64,000 bases of DNA from Ariolimax columbianus (taxonomy: Eukaryota > Mollusca > Gastropoda > Stylommatophora > Arionidae), in the NCBI GenBank assembly GCA_036924085.1, contig JAVGWX010000002.1, forward strand, positions 150,787,571 through 150,851,570, read 5' to 3'. Below, piece by piece: positions 9,348 through 22,400 of this stretch. The notes below the pieces were generated by a model. It was given only the letters and a program-made list of their open reading frames with translations. It made no database searches and was not told the DNA's origin. Numbering within the stretch: the stretch's first letter is position 1; each line of letters begins with the position of its first letter. Position numbers and translations under genes: made by a program.

Positions 9348-12300
9348 GTTTGTCTGTTATCTACTATGTCAATGTTGAATTTAACAAATATGGTAATCTC
9401 TTTAAAAGACACTCATTTTTGATCTAATGTGAAGTTTAGACCATCTCTGCAGCTGGCTCCTTTAAAAATCAGCCTTTTTAAAAGCATTTTTAAACATTCA
9501 CCTTTTCACTTCATTGTAAAGCATAGGTCCATTTACATAAATCGTGTTTAATCCGAGCTTTTACAATTGCTAATAATGACAATGTTTTTTTACATAATAA
9601 CAACTTTTTATTTCAACAGGCTTGCTAGGTGACAGGGTCCTAAATTTTTCATCTAGGGTACCACATATTAGAAGTCACTGGCATCAGGTTAAAAAAAGAC
9701 TTCACTTCATAAAGTTGCATTTATTTTTTGATGTGGAGTTACTAATTTCCTTTCACACTGCCTTGACTTCTACAACTTCTATAACTTCTTCTTGTTTCGC
9801 GCATTGATTTGAACAGCCAGATGAGTTCAGATGAACTCAATCATAGTCTGGAGCTCTTCTTTAGCTCTATAGAGCATCGTTTTAAGTTAGTTTTGAGTCA
9901 TTAGCTAATGAGTCTTTCTAAACTGGCAATTTAGAGAGCTTTTTTCTCCTCATTTATGTCCAACTGCCATTGTAGAGAGGCGAGATGCGTAGATTTACTA
10001 TTATTACCAGGTGGGAGACATGTGCTGTCATTAGGTGAAACTTATTGAGTGTGTCAGAGACACCTTCGATCCACCGACATCGAGGTCTGCACATTACTTG
10101 TGGACCGGAAACCTTCATATGATATACTCTCACTGCAGACTTCTCATAATACAATCTGACTAAATTACCATACCACTTGATTGTTTTGGGCGTCAATGTA
10201 GGCACTAACTGGGTTTTTCTCATTATCTGCCTCAGTGTGGTGTTGTGGATTTTTTCGGATTGTCTTTCCAGTTGCACTTCTCACATAGTACCTCTCACAG
10301 TTCTGGATCTTACTCTTATGTGTTTCTAGTAGTAGTAGTAAGGACCAATATTGACATTGAGGACACAATCTAGAAATAAAGAGTGTATTTATCAGCTCCA
10401 TCTTAATGGAAAGAAGCACTCTAGAGCACGGGTTCCCAACCCATGGATCACAACCTCATTTGGGGTGGCAAAGGGTTTTCTGTGGGGTCGCCAACTGAAA
10501 CAGTAAACTAAATAATAAATAAAATATTGATTTTAAAGCAATTTTCGTTTTTAATCAGTGTCATAAGTTGGAATAATATCATAATATCAAATATAACCCA
10601 TAAAACTATGGCCAGTTTTATATTTTGTATTCCCAGCGGATACACTGAGGCAACTATAGACATATACATTAACACGTAGACCCCAGAGTGTTTACATAAG
10701 CAATTTTTGGGTTAAAAAAAATCTCTTCATGTCCTCCGCATAGATTTTTTACGTAAGCGAATTCCGTGAAATTTAATCTATCATATGTTTCTGTTACCAA
10801 TCAGATGTTTCGATGGGATCAAGATGCTGAGCAGCGCATGAGCTGCAATGGTCAGCAACCCATAGCTGACTGCTAGCGTCAGGGCCAGCGAACCATAGCT
10901 GCCAAGACCCTTCTACACCTCCACCTGGTGATCCTGGATAACAGGCTGCAGTAGGGCAGACTGGCTAAGGAGACGGGATCGGAGAGGGAATGCTAACCTG
11001 GTACTCAAAAAATGCTTGCTGAAGTCAGATGTGTTGGACCGAAAGGTGCAAATATCGCAGCCAAGCTGTAAACTACAACACAACGCATTCCGTTCTCTGG
11101 ACTACATTCTGCTACTTATCCTTTCAGGGTTTGGTTGTGGGAGATTGAGAACGAAGAAGAAGAAGAAGAAGATGTTTCGATAACATAATCCAGAAATATG
11201 TCGCAAGTTAAAATTGTATTGAATTATTTTATACTGAAAAATATATTTTCTATATGTTATCTTTTGCCTTACTTATTTGACTTGACGTTCTGTGTTCTAG
11301 GCACCCCGTCACACATTATTCTTCCATTATTCAGCCATGAGAATTGCCAGATACATGACCAAATGGGAAACCGAACATACTGGTTACACCAAAAACGATA
11401 CCTATTACCAGTTGAACCGAGGAGAGCAGGTCGTTGTCTTCAGACTTCGCACTGGCCACAACAGACTGAGGTACCACCTATTCAACAAATTGAAGATAGG
11501 GTGTACCGACGAATGCCCGTGCGGTACTGGTAAAATGACCACTGAACATCTGCTGCAGAACTGCCCGACATACGAGGATCAGAGAGAGCAGATGTGGCCA
11601 TTACCAGTGGAACTGCAAGACAAGCTCTATGGCAGTGGCGAGAGCCTCAGGATGACCGCCGCTTTTTTCGAAAAAATAATGGTTACTGTCTGACTGTGTA
11701 CGCAGAAGAAGAAGAAGAAGAAGCCATGAGAATTGCCCTGGCACTCAGCAGGTCATCAATGCTACAAGTCTTTGGTAGGTTTGGGCAGATCATCAGATGG
11801 TCCTAGTCTTGTGTTAGTCCACATTCGAATGTTTCATCATCCCTGTATCCCCATCTTTTGAAGTTTTTCCTGCATCGTGATACACCAGTTTGAAGTCTGT
11901 TTAGTAACTTCGATGTTCCGCAGGGCAGGAGACATCCAGGCGAAGGTTCCTCCCATAACTCGATCAAAGGTATCTGTGTCAGATGTTTCGAACTTTCGAT
12001 GCATCATTTTCCTGGACTAGTCTGTTAGGGCTGGGTTGACTGTAAGAAATTTCATCTTGACTTTAGTCTTGAGCGTGATGCTCAAACAAAAACTGCCTTG
12101 CGTCATTTACCTGTTTCTCTCTTTCTATCTTTGACATGACAGTTCTTTGTATCTCTGGTGGTGCTATGCCGATTATGGGGTATATTTTTTCAGTTGGTGT
12201 AGGTTTTGGGCATCCAGTAACTATACGGCCTGTCTCATTTATTGCTGTATTTATATGTTTGCCATGTGCAGAGTTCTTCCAGACTGGTGCTGCTGCAGAC

Positions 12301-15300
12301 TCAGCTACAGAGTAACAGAGTGAGTGATGATGTTCTGAGTACATCTGGATTTGCTCCCCATGTTGTGCCAGTCAGTTTTCATATGAGAATATTTCTCTCC
12401 ATGTATTTTCTTTTTTGTCTCCTGACAATATGCGGCATAGGACGGTGCGCGGTTCAACTTTACTCTCAGGTATTTGGGGGGTCTTGTCCTTGCCATTTGA
12501 TCTAGAACTTTATGTTTGCCTCTCTTTTTCTGAGATGGTAGGCACATACTTGAGTTTGCTAGGGTTTGGTTTGAGGTGATTTTTTTTTGTAATATAGGGC
12601 AAGGACATTAAGGGCGTTTGTCAGTTTCTGTTCGACTTCTTCAAAGCAGAGTGAACATACTACTAAGTATTTGTATTCCCTTACATGCTTTCCTGACGTA
12701 TGAGTTGGGGAAGGTAAAAATAGCAAGAAATGGAACTGGCCATCCCACCTTACATAGGCTAAGACTTGGTACATGAAGAGTTATCTTTTTCGCCTCTCCT
12801 TCTTTGGTAACGTTGTTCGTCTTTACCAGGAAGTCTCAGGACTTGAGATGCTCCGGCAGCCTGTAGAGACAATAGACGGAGAGCGGCCTGATCATCATGG
12901 AGACGTCCTCAGGGCTGCCTGGGTAACACCTCTCATTTGATGCGACAGGCCCTGGTCGCCTATGCATACTATTGATTGATTGAATGTCTGAGCATAAATA
13001 TAGAATCTATATATTCTGTGCTTTTCTGTAATCCAATTGGGAAGCACTACAATAGCAAGTACACGCTGTTCAAGAACATGTGCCGACTTTTTTCATGCGT
13101 GTCTAAGGAGAGATATACCTAAAAAAGAACTGTAATCTTTTCTGCCCTGGTTTTTCCAAATGTATATGACCTAAACTCTTTATCAGTCATCAGGTGTCTT
13201 CTCTTAAATCCACACCTTGTTAAAAATCGTTGTGAGCTTATGGCATCTGCCGGTATGTTGTCTCCACCTTGGGCTTTTTAGTTAGGGCTTCTGCTAATTG
13301 CCTCCCTGGCTTCTTGTTTGAGTTTTAATCTGTCTTTAAGTTTATTGTTATATATTTTGGAGTTTGTTTCAATGGATGATGTTGCCCAGATGCTATTACA
13401 CATCATCTTCATGTGCACGTTTGACAAGTTAGTCTAGGAAATACTCCTTCTTCTCCTTCTTCTTCTTCTTCTGCGTTCGTTCTCAATCTTCCGCTAAGAA
13501 ATCCTGAACAGGGCTTTGCAAGTAGCAGGATGTAGTCTGGAGAACGGAATGTGTTGTGTCGCTAGTTTACAGTTTGACTGCGATATTTGCACCTTTCGGT
13601 CTCACACATCCGTCTTCAGCAGCGAGGAAATACTCCTGTCTCCCACCTTTTATGACTAAGATAGGTACGTATTTATAGATGGGTGGGCTGTAGTGTGTTA
13701 GTACTTGGGCATGAGAAGCACATTGTCTAAACTCTGCCACTCAAACATCCTGTGACATTAAACCACATATCAAGCATAATTACATATTTACATATGAAGC
13801 ATTCATGTGACTGCTGAATACCAAGCATAATTACATATTTACATATGAAGCATTCATGTGACTGCTGAATACCAAGCATAATTACATATTTACATATGAA
13901 GCATTCATGTGACTGCTGAATTCCAAGCATAATTACATATTTACATATGAAGCATTCATGTGACTGCTGAATACCAAGCATAATTACATATTTACATATG
14001 AAGCATTCATGTGACTGCTGAATACCAAGCATAATTACATATTTACATATGAAGCATTCATGTGACTGCTGAATACCAAGCATAATTACATATTTACATA
14101 TGAAGCATTCATGTGACTGCTGAATACCAAGCATAATTACATATTTACATATGAAGCATTCATGTGACTGCTGAATACCAAGCATAATTACATATTTACA
14201 TATGAAGCATTCATGTGACTGCTGAATACCAAGCATAATTACATATTTACATATGAAGCATTCATGTGACTGCTGAATACCAAGCATAATTACATATTTA
14301 CATATGAAGCATTCATGTGACTGCTGAATACCAAGCATAATTACATATTTACATATGAAGCATTCATGTGACTGCTGAATACCAAGCATAATTACATATT
14401 TACATATGAAGCATTCATGTGACTGCTGAATACCAAGCATAATTACATATTTACATATGAAGCATTCATGTGACTGCTGAATACCAAGCATAATTACATA
14501 TTTACATATGAAGCATTCATGTGACTGCTGAATACCAAGCATAATTACATATTTACATATGAAGCATTCATGTGACTGCTGAATACCAAGCATAATTACA
14601 TATTTACATATGAAGCATTCATGTGACTGCTGAATACCAAGCATAATTACATATTTACATATGAAGCATTCATGTGACTGCTGAATACCAAGCATAATTA
14701 CATATTTACATATGAAGCATTCATGTGACTGCTGAATACCAAGCATAATTACATATTTACATATGAAGCATTCATGTGACTGCTGAATACCAAGCATAAT
14801 TACATATTTACATATGAAGCATTCATGTGACTGCTGAATACCAAGCATAATTACATATTTACATATGAAGCATTCATGTGACTGCTGAATACCACACTTA
14901 TTGCCTTTGAGCATTTTTCTGGCTACATGATTGAGGTGTAACTTTTATACGTCACCCTCATAATATGATATTATATGTGAAGTTAAACAATTGAATGAGA
15001 CATTTTCTTATTTGTGAATCTTAGTAAGTGAAAAGAAGTGATAACTACTACTTGTACAGAATACATAGCATGACAGAATTAAAGATGGTTTGATCATCCT
15101 ATGAGAATGCAACCTGATCAACTTCCCCTGTAAGCATACAATACCAGATCTAGTTAAAATTATGAAGAGACCACATAGAAAATGAATAAATAACACACAC
15201 AAATCTTACAACTGCACGGCTTACAATAACAGATACAACACACTTGGCCCAAGAAAGGCAACTTAAGCTTCCCACAATGCTTAACATCAAAAGTGAACAG

Positions 15301-16372
15301 AAAAACGTGATTAAGTAGGCAAATAACTATTACGGGCATATGTGAATGAGAAACACACATGGTTAAAATACTGTGTTACATAATAACTGAAACATAAAAT
15401 ACAACAAACTGGGTTCTATTTATGGGTGTTATGCAGCTGTGGTGTAACGACTCCTTGCCCCAACATTCACTGTTCAATACATTTAATCTTCTATGTTTAT
15501 CCATCACTGTGTGTGTCTAGTATTACGGTAACCCATTCACATCAATCAATTAATCAATCAATCAATAAACCCTTAACCCATTAGAGTTGTAGGTGTGCCA
15601 TGGTTGAAACATTAACACATAAAGTCCTCAACAGTGCTCTATCCTCAGCCCTGTGAACAAGTGGGAACAAATCATGTCCTGTCCGTTCTTTGAAGTTATC
15701 AACCCAGGACTTCCGCATTCAACTGTTACTTAACTTAACTTAACGTCTTTATACTGGTTTAGAAGACTCTGCAGAGTCTGTATACAACCACTTTCATTTA
15801 CATTACCTTGCTCTTAAAGCTTTGCGTATCCAATTTATTCTTAAATCCATTAATTGTCCCTGCCTCCACTACCTGCAATGTTACTTTTGATATGGAGTCA
15901 TGTCCTGTTTCATGGCCAGATCATGTAAGTTTTCGACATTTCACTACTGACAGAAGTGGTTCCTGTTGACCTGCTAGGAAATTTATTTGATCTCTCACAT
16001 AATTATACTTTAACACAGTAGCATGACTTGACTCAGCTTAATCCTTCTAGAGTCGTTGGAACACAGGGCTGCAAAAATGCTTTATTATTTATACCTATAT
16101 TTCCATGTTTTAATTAGTTCTGCCCATGAAATGCGGCTGGTGGGATTTCCTCTTCTACCTTTCTTTGTCATGCGTTCTTTGGCCTCAGCACGCATTTTTT
16201 TCTTTAACTTAGTAAATCATTTTCTACCACATGGTGTAGATACTTCATTTATGTTTCTAGCATTATATATTTTTAACTGATTGGGATAGTTTGTCCCAAA
16301 CCCAAGTCTTCTAAGTTGCCTCTAATGATATGCTTGCAGATTGCAGTGTTACTATTCCTTGCTTCCTGCAAG

Positions 16373-16460
<88 letters not shown>

Positions 16461-19400
16461 CTTTTTTCAACAGACTGCAGCCACAGTATAACAAATGCAT
16501 CTGGGACTATTACAAGCCCCAACTTCCCACAAAACTACTTCAACTATGCCAACTGTTCATGGACAATAACTGTTGCTTCTGGGAATGTTGTGTCACTGAG
16601 GTAATGTTTTCATTAGTGTCACTTTTCTAACATTTCTATATATCAAGTATCACCAATCAATTAAAACATTTTAGTAGGCCATGTAAATCACAGGTTTTCT
16701 GTGGCAAATACACACCAAGTTCTCTTGTCATGAGGCATCCATTACAGATACCTCAATATCTTCCTTTAAAGCATGTCTGAAGCTTGATTCTCCACATGTG
16801 CTTTCTTTTCTTTCTATTTCCATACCAAAGCTGGGAGACAGTTGCTCAGTATCAAGCCGTTTTAATGCAGTCAGTTAGAAGGAGCAGCACAGTAGCTGCA
16901 GATGCTCATAGAGGCCATCTGGCTGCAGAGAAATAAAGAAAGATTGAAGAGATAGGGGGACACACCCCCCACTCTGGCAAGCCAGCGTCTTCAACATGGT
17001 TGTACGATTCGCAACAGGTACTGTCACTCACGGATCAGCCTTTACAGTTATAACACACTGTGTCGATATACAGGAGACAGAGCTGGACAAAACTCACAGC
17101 TTGCTACACGCATGAACTACAGAGACTGATGCCAATGATGATGATGATAATTTTCATAACTTAAAAATTACAGAACAAAGAATGCCTTGTAGTACTATTA
17201 GATGGTTTGTCTGCAAACAAACAGGTGATTAATCTCCTGTGTGCTTTGCATGTATATATTTTTAAGCACAGAAACTTCAACAAATTTGGACAAGTCAACT
17301 GAAATAAATAAATAACTCAACCATTCAAGTCAGTAGAAGTTTCCTCTGTCAAAAGGGCATTTAGCACTATGTAGAGAAAGTCGCAGAAGATCTGCATCAC
17401 TGACTTACCTGTTTTTTTTAAACAGAAAAACTGCTAAATTTGGTAGCTGGAACGTTCATTCAATATATGAACAGGAGAAGACTGCATATCTGGGCAATGA
17501 AGATTAGGCACACTAAAGAAAGTTCATGCCATAGTTATAGGGTGGCCCTAATACTACCAAAGGAGATGCAAAAGGCACATATATAACGGGATGCAGTAGG
17601 GCTGCCAATAATGCTAGCTGCTTTCAAGACTGACAAAAAGAAGATAAAGATAAACATCATCAGATACTACGATCCAGCCAATGACAAAAAAGACTGAGAG
17701 AAAGAATCATTTTACACCAAAATATCATGGATACAAATAGAAAGAAAAAATTTAAATTTGAATAGGAGACCTAAAGGATAATGTTAGAAATGATAATATC
17801 AATTTTGTGGAGGTCACGAACAAACATGGAGTCAATTAAAATGGAAAGTTACTTATGGATTTCAAATGTTCCAATCAACTGATGATTGTTGGCAGCATGT
17901 TATATAGAAAAGAATATACAAAGCAACATGGATGTCACTAGACAAATGTACAGTCATCCATATTAGTAAATCCAATATGGAACATATTTACAGAAAGAAA
18001 GAAAACATTATTGGAAATATAGGAAAGGAAATGGACCTAGGGGTTATAATAGATCATAAAGGTATGGTGAGGGAGAGAGTCCAAAAAGTAGTGAAAAATG
18101 CATTTGCAATGTTAGATATGATAAAACGAAATATTAAACATAGGAGCTGGAAAGTGATAGTCAAACTGTATAAAACATTAGTTAGACTTAGATTAGAGTA
18201 CAGTGTTCAGGTGTGGAGTCCTTATTGTAGTTCTTCTTTGTTCGACCCATTCTTCGTCAAAGTGTGGTCACCCTTCAGTGGGTCCCAATTCAGGCTGCAG
18301 TCGTTTCTTTCGCGGTCGCGTGTCGTCCAGTGGGATAGTAGTCTGTTTGTTGTGGGGTCGTGTGTGTTGTATTTGTCTAATGAATCTCGCCAGTGAGTTG
18401 GGGGTCGTTCTTGAGGTCTCTTTTTGTTGCGTGGTACCACATGGCGGTTATGGTACTCCATCTTTCATCTTGTCATCTAGCTATATGGTCTGCCCAGCGG
18501 TGTATGAGTGGTTGACGTACTGTAGGACATCCTTGATATGTTATTGTTACATTCTCTGGATGTCGCTATTGTGTAGTTTGTTTTGCCGCTGTTGTTTGAG
18601 AATTATGCACACCAGGCGTCCTTCAAGAGATACGTGTGGTGGTTCTCAGTTAGTTCTCTGTTGCTTTTGTTAGAGACCAGGTTTTGCTTTCATAGACGAG
18701 TGCTGGAAGGACTACGAGTCAAAGATGTCTGCACGTAGGGTGGTGTATTTATTGACATCTGTTGCTGTCATGATTGAGTTGAAGAAGGCTGCCCAGCCTG
18801 CCCGTTTCCGTCCTATCCTTCCCAGATAGACGTATTCGTCAGCGTCCTATGTGGGCGTTCCACTCAATAGTATGGAGTTAGGCTCTACGAAACGGTTGCC
18901 CATAGCTCTGGTTTTTTCTCTAGGTGCATAGCTATACCTGCTTTCCTGCATTCTGAGTCTAGTGACCGCAGCATCTATATCGCTTCTAGTGGTGATCTGG
19001 GATGAGGACGATGCCGTCTGCGAATTTGAAGTGGTTTCTTCCTTCAATTTTGATGCCATAGTTGTGTCCGTCTCAGTGCCTCATTTTCGACTCCAGGCAT
19101 GCAGAGAATAGGTTCGGCGAGACAGAGTCTCCTTGTCGTACTCTCTTCTCGGTTGCTATAGTGATGGGTTGAGTGAATGGACCTATGACGGTGGTGCATC
19201 CTTTGTAACATTGCTTTGAGTATTTCTATGTAGTGGATGTCTTCTCCTTGCTCGCCCAGCGCTTTCCACATGAATTCTGTTTCAACCGAATCAAATGCGT
19301 TTTTGTGGTCTATGAAAAAGGTATCAGCGGTGTTTAGTGCTCTTGTGCCTTCTCGATCAGATTGCAGCATGTTGTAATGTGATCTAGTGTACTGTATGTT

Positions 19401-22400
19401 CGTCTGAATCCGGCTTGTTTGGTTTGTTGGGCCTCCTCGATGGTCTTGTGGATCCTAGCTAGGAGGCATTAGGTAAACATTTTGTATAGTGTCGGAAGAA
19501 GGGTGATTGGACAATAGTTAGACAGGTCTTCTGTATTTCCTTTTTAGTAGATTAAAATGGAAATCTGTGACAAGGATGATGTCGGTGGTCCTCATCGACA
19601 ACGATGGACAGCTACTATTATACAACCTCTGCAGAGTTTTCTAAACCAGTCTAAAAATAGTAAGTTATGTCAAGCTAAGACCACAGGAAATGAAACCTGA
19701 TTTGCCATATATAGGGCCTATATAAATATTAAGTTCAGGTCATCATTGCATGATTTTTAAAATATGTAAAGAGCCTGACATAGCAACAGACCACCATCTT
19801 TTAATGGCGAAAATAAAGATCAAACTTAAAGGACAGCAAATAACCACAGACAACAGTTCAATGTTGGATTCCAAAGGAACAAGGACATATAGGATAAATT
19901 TAAGTCACAACATAAAACAATTATTGTATGTTACAACTAGAAGAAATAGAGGATACAGACGACCGCTGGCAACATCTACATAATATGTGGCACAAGATTT
20001 GTGTAAAAGAGTTTTGATCAAAAGATAATGCCAGAACAAAGCATGGATAACAACTGAAACTGTAGAAAAGATAAAGGAAAGACACATGAAGAAGGCTTGA
20101 ACAAAAGCAAAACTATAAATTCTAGAGCAAAACCTCAGGAAATAGACATTGAAGCCAACAAAGAAGTAAGAAAAAGCATCAGAAGAGACATAGCAATACA
20201 TTGTTGAATTGACAATAGAGGCGACGGAAGCTGTAGCTTATTGAAATATGAACCAGTTTAGTTTAGTTTAGTCAAAGAATCAATGTTATTGCGCATGGTT
20301 TAACCCATATGTGCTCTGTTTTTCTCCATATTTTTAGAGAATCTCAGCACAATGGACGAACTCTGTAGCACGACAAGGATCCCGTAAATAGATTAGTTAC
20401 ATTTTTTACATAATTTTGAATTTTAGGAAGCGGCCGTTAAGTCTGCTTTTCTATATCCAACTGCCGTGGGAGTTTTAACTTAGATTAACGTCTGATCTCT
20501 ACTACTCAGAGATCCAAGAAAATGTGCGGAAGTACACATGAAAAAATCCTAATTTTCACCATGATTTGAACCCATGACCTCCAATATTCAGTCTTACCTT
20601 TGAGACCCCTCAGTCCCCATGAACCTGCACAACAGCACAAAGAAATTAACAAAAAATTATAAGCAAGTAAATCGCTTTACTAAAGATACAAATTGGAATT
20701 GAGAAAACATATGAGGATATGAAATGTAGAGTTCTACATGAAAGTCAGCTTTGTGAGTCTTTGAGATAAGAACTAGTGTTTATCAGGGATGCCTTTTATC
20801 ATCATTTTTATTTCTGCTATTGACGAGATTATTAAGACAACATCTCCAACAATAATAATATGCTATGGAGTTTGACAAACAAAGGGATGATCTGGACGTT
20901 ATTGATGACTTGGATCCTCTCTCCCACACTTGCATTGAGGTGTATAATAAAATATGTATACTTAACTTAACTTAACGTCTTTATACTGGTTTAGAAGACC
21001 CCTGTATACAACCAGTTACATATCCATCATCTTGCTCTAAAAGCTATGCGGATGCAGTTTATTCTTAATTGCATTAACTGTCCCTGCCTCAACTACCTCC
21101 CCTGGCAATGCATTCCAAGCAGACACCACTCTCTGACTAAAAAATATTTCCTAATATCTAATCTGGACCTCTCTTTAGTCAGCTTGTAGCTATGCCCTCT
21201 TGTTATTGTGGGTGGCTGTATTTTTAAAAACTTGTTATAGTCTAATGTATCCATTCTTCTGATAATCTTATAAACCTGTATTAAGTCACCACGAATTCTT
21301 CTCTCTTCTAGACACTGTAGGCCGGTTTTTCTGAGTCTTTCCTCATAACTGTAATTCTGGAATCCCACTATCATCTTTGTCTCTCTGTTTTGTATTCATT
21401 CCAGCATGTTTATCTCCCTTCTATGATAAGGACTCCACACCTGTACACAGTACTCCAATCTAGGTCTAACTAATGCTATATAAAGTTTGACTATCACGTC
21501 CTTGCTCCTATGTTTAATATTTCTTTTTATCATACCTAACATTGCATTTGCCTTTTTCACTGTTACCTTAACTTGCTCACTCACTTTTTCTGTATGATCT
21601 ATTATAACCCCTAATTCCTTTTCCTTATCTATCTTTCTAATATTGTTCATTTATCTACATTAAACTTCATTTGCCAGCTTACAGACCATTCTCGAATTTT
21701 ATCTAAATCCGATCTCAATATATCCATTTCCACTTAGATGAGACACTACTGCATACTTTTGTGTCATCAGCAAATTTTGCAATCATGGATCCCAAATGAA
21801 TGTTTAAATCATTTATATATATATATCAATAACAAAATTGGTTACAAAACCGAGCCCTGTGGCACACCACTTTTCACTTCACACCACTCAGAGTACTCCT
21901 TATTTATGCCCACCCTCTGTCTTCTTCCTGTTAACCAATTTTCAATCCATTTGGCAACTTCCCCACCTATTCTATGTGATTTTAACTTTCGAAATAATCT
22001 TTGATAAGGTACTCTATCAATGGCCTTTGCAACATCTAGATAAATAACGTCCACTGGCTCCCCTTTATCTATCATTTTAGTAACCTCCTCCATGAATTCT
22101 AATAGATTTGTTAAGCATTATCTCCCTCTGGTAAACCCATGCTGACTATTTCTATTTAGATTAAATTTGTCTAAATGCATTACAATGTTTTCTTTGATTA
22201 TTGACTCTAACAATTTACAGACTATGCTCGTTAAACTCACCGGCTTATAATTCGCTGGATCTGATTTTTTGCCTTTTTTTAATTAGGGGATCACTCCTGC
22301 ATCTTTCCAATCCCGTGGAACAATCCCTTTTGTAAGTGATTGAGAACATAATATAGCCACTGGTTTTGCTAGTTGGTCTCTAATTTCATACAGCAATTTT

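Noticed and set aside
13772..14893. CRISPR array
   Set aside because: Direct head-to-tail repeats without unique spacers, in an animal genome.
13727..14914. 395-codon minus-strand open frame over the minisatellite as a real cysteine-rich repeat protein
   Set aside because: It is open only because the unit is 51 bp without a stop in that frame. The ends are arbitrary, no splice or promoter context was seen, and the units are identical at the DNA level rather than under coding constraint.
16273..16630. Frames made of Tyr-Ile repeats on both strands
   Set aside because: Translation of the (AT)n tract. Only the CUB exon part of the plus frame is real.
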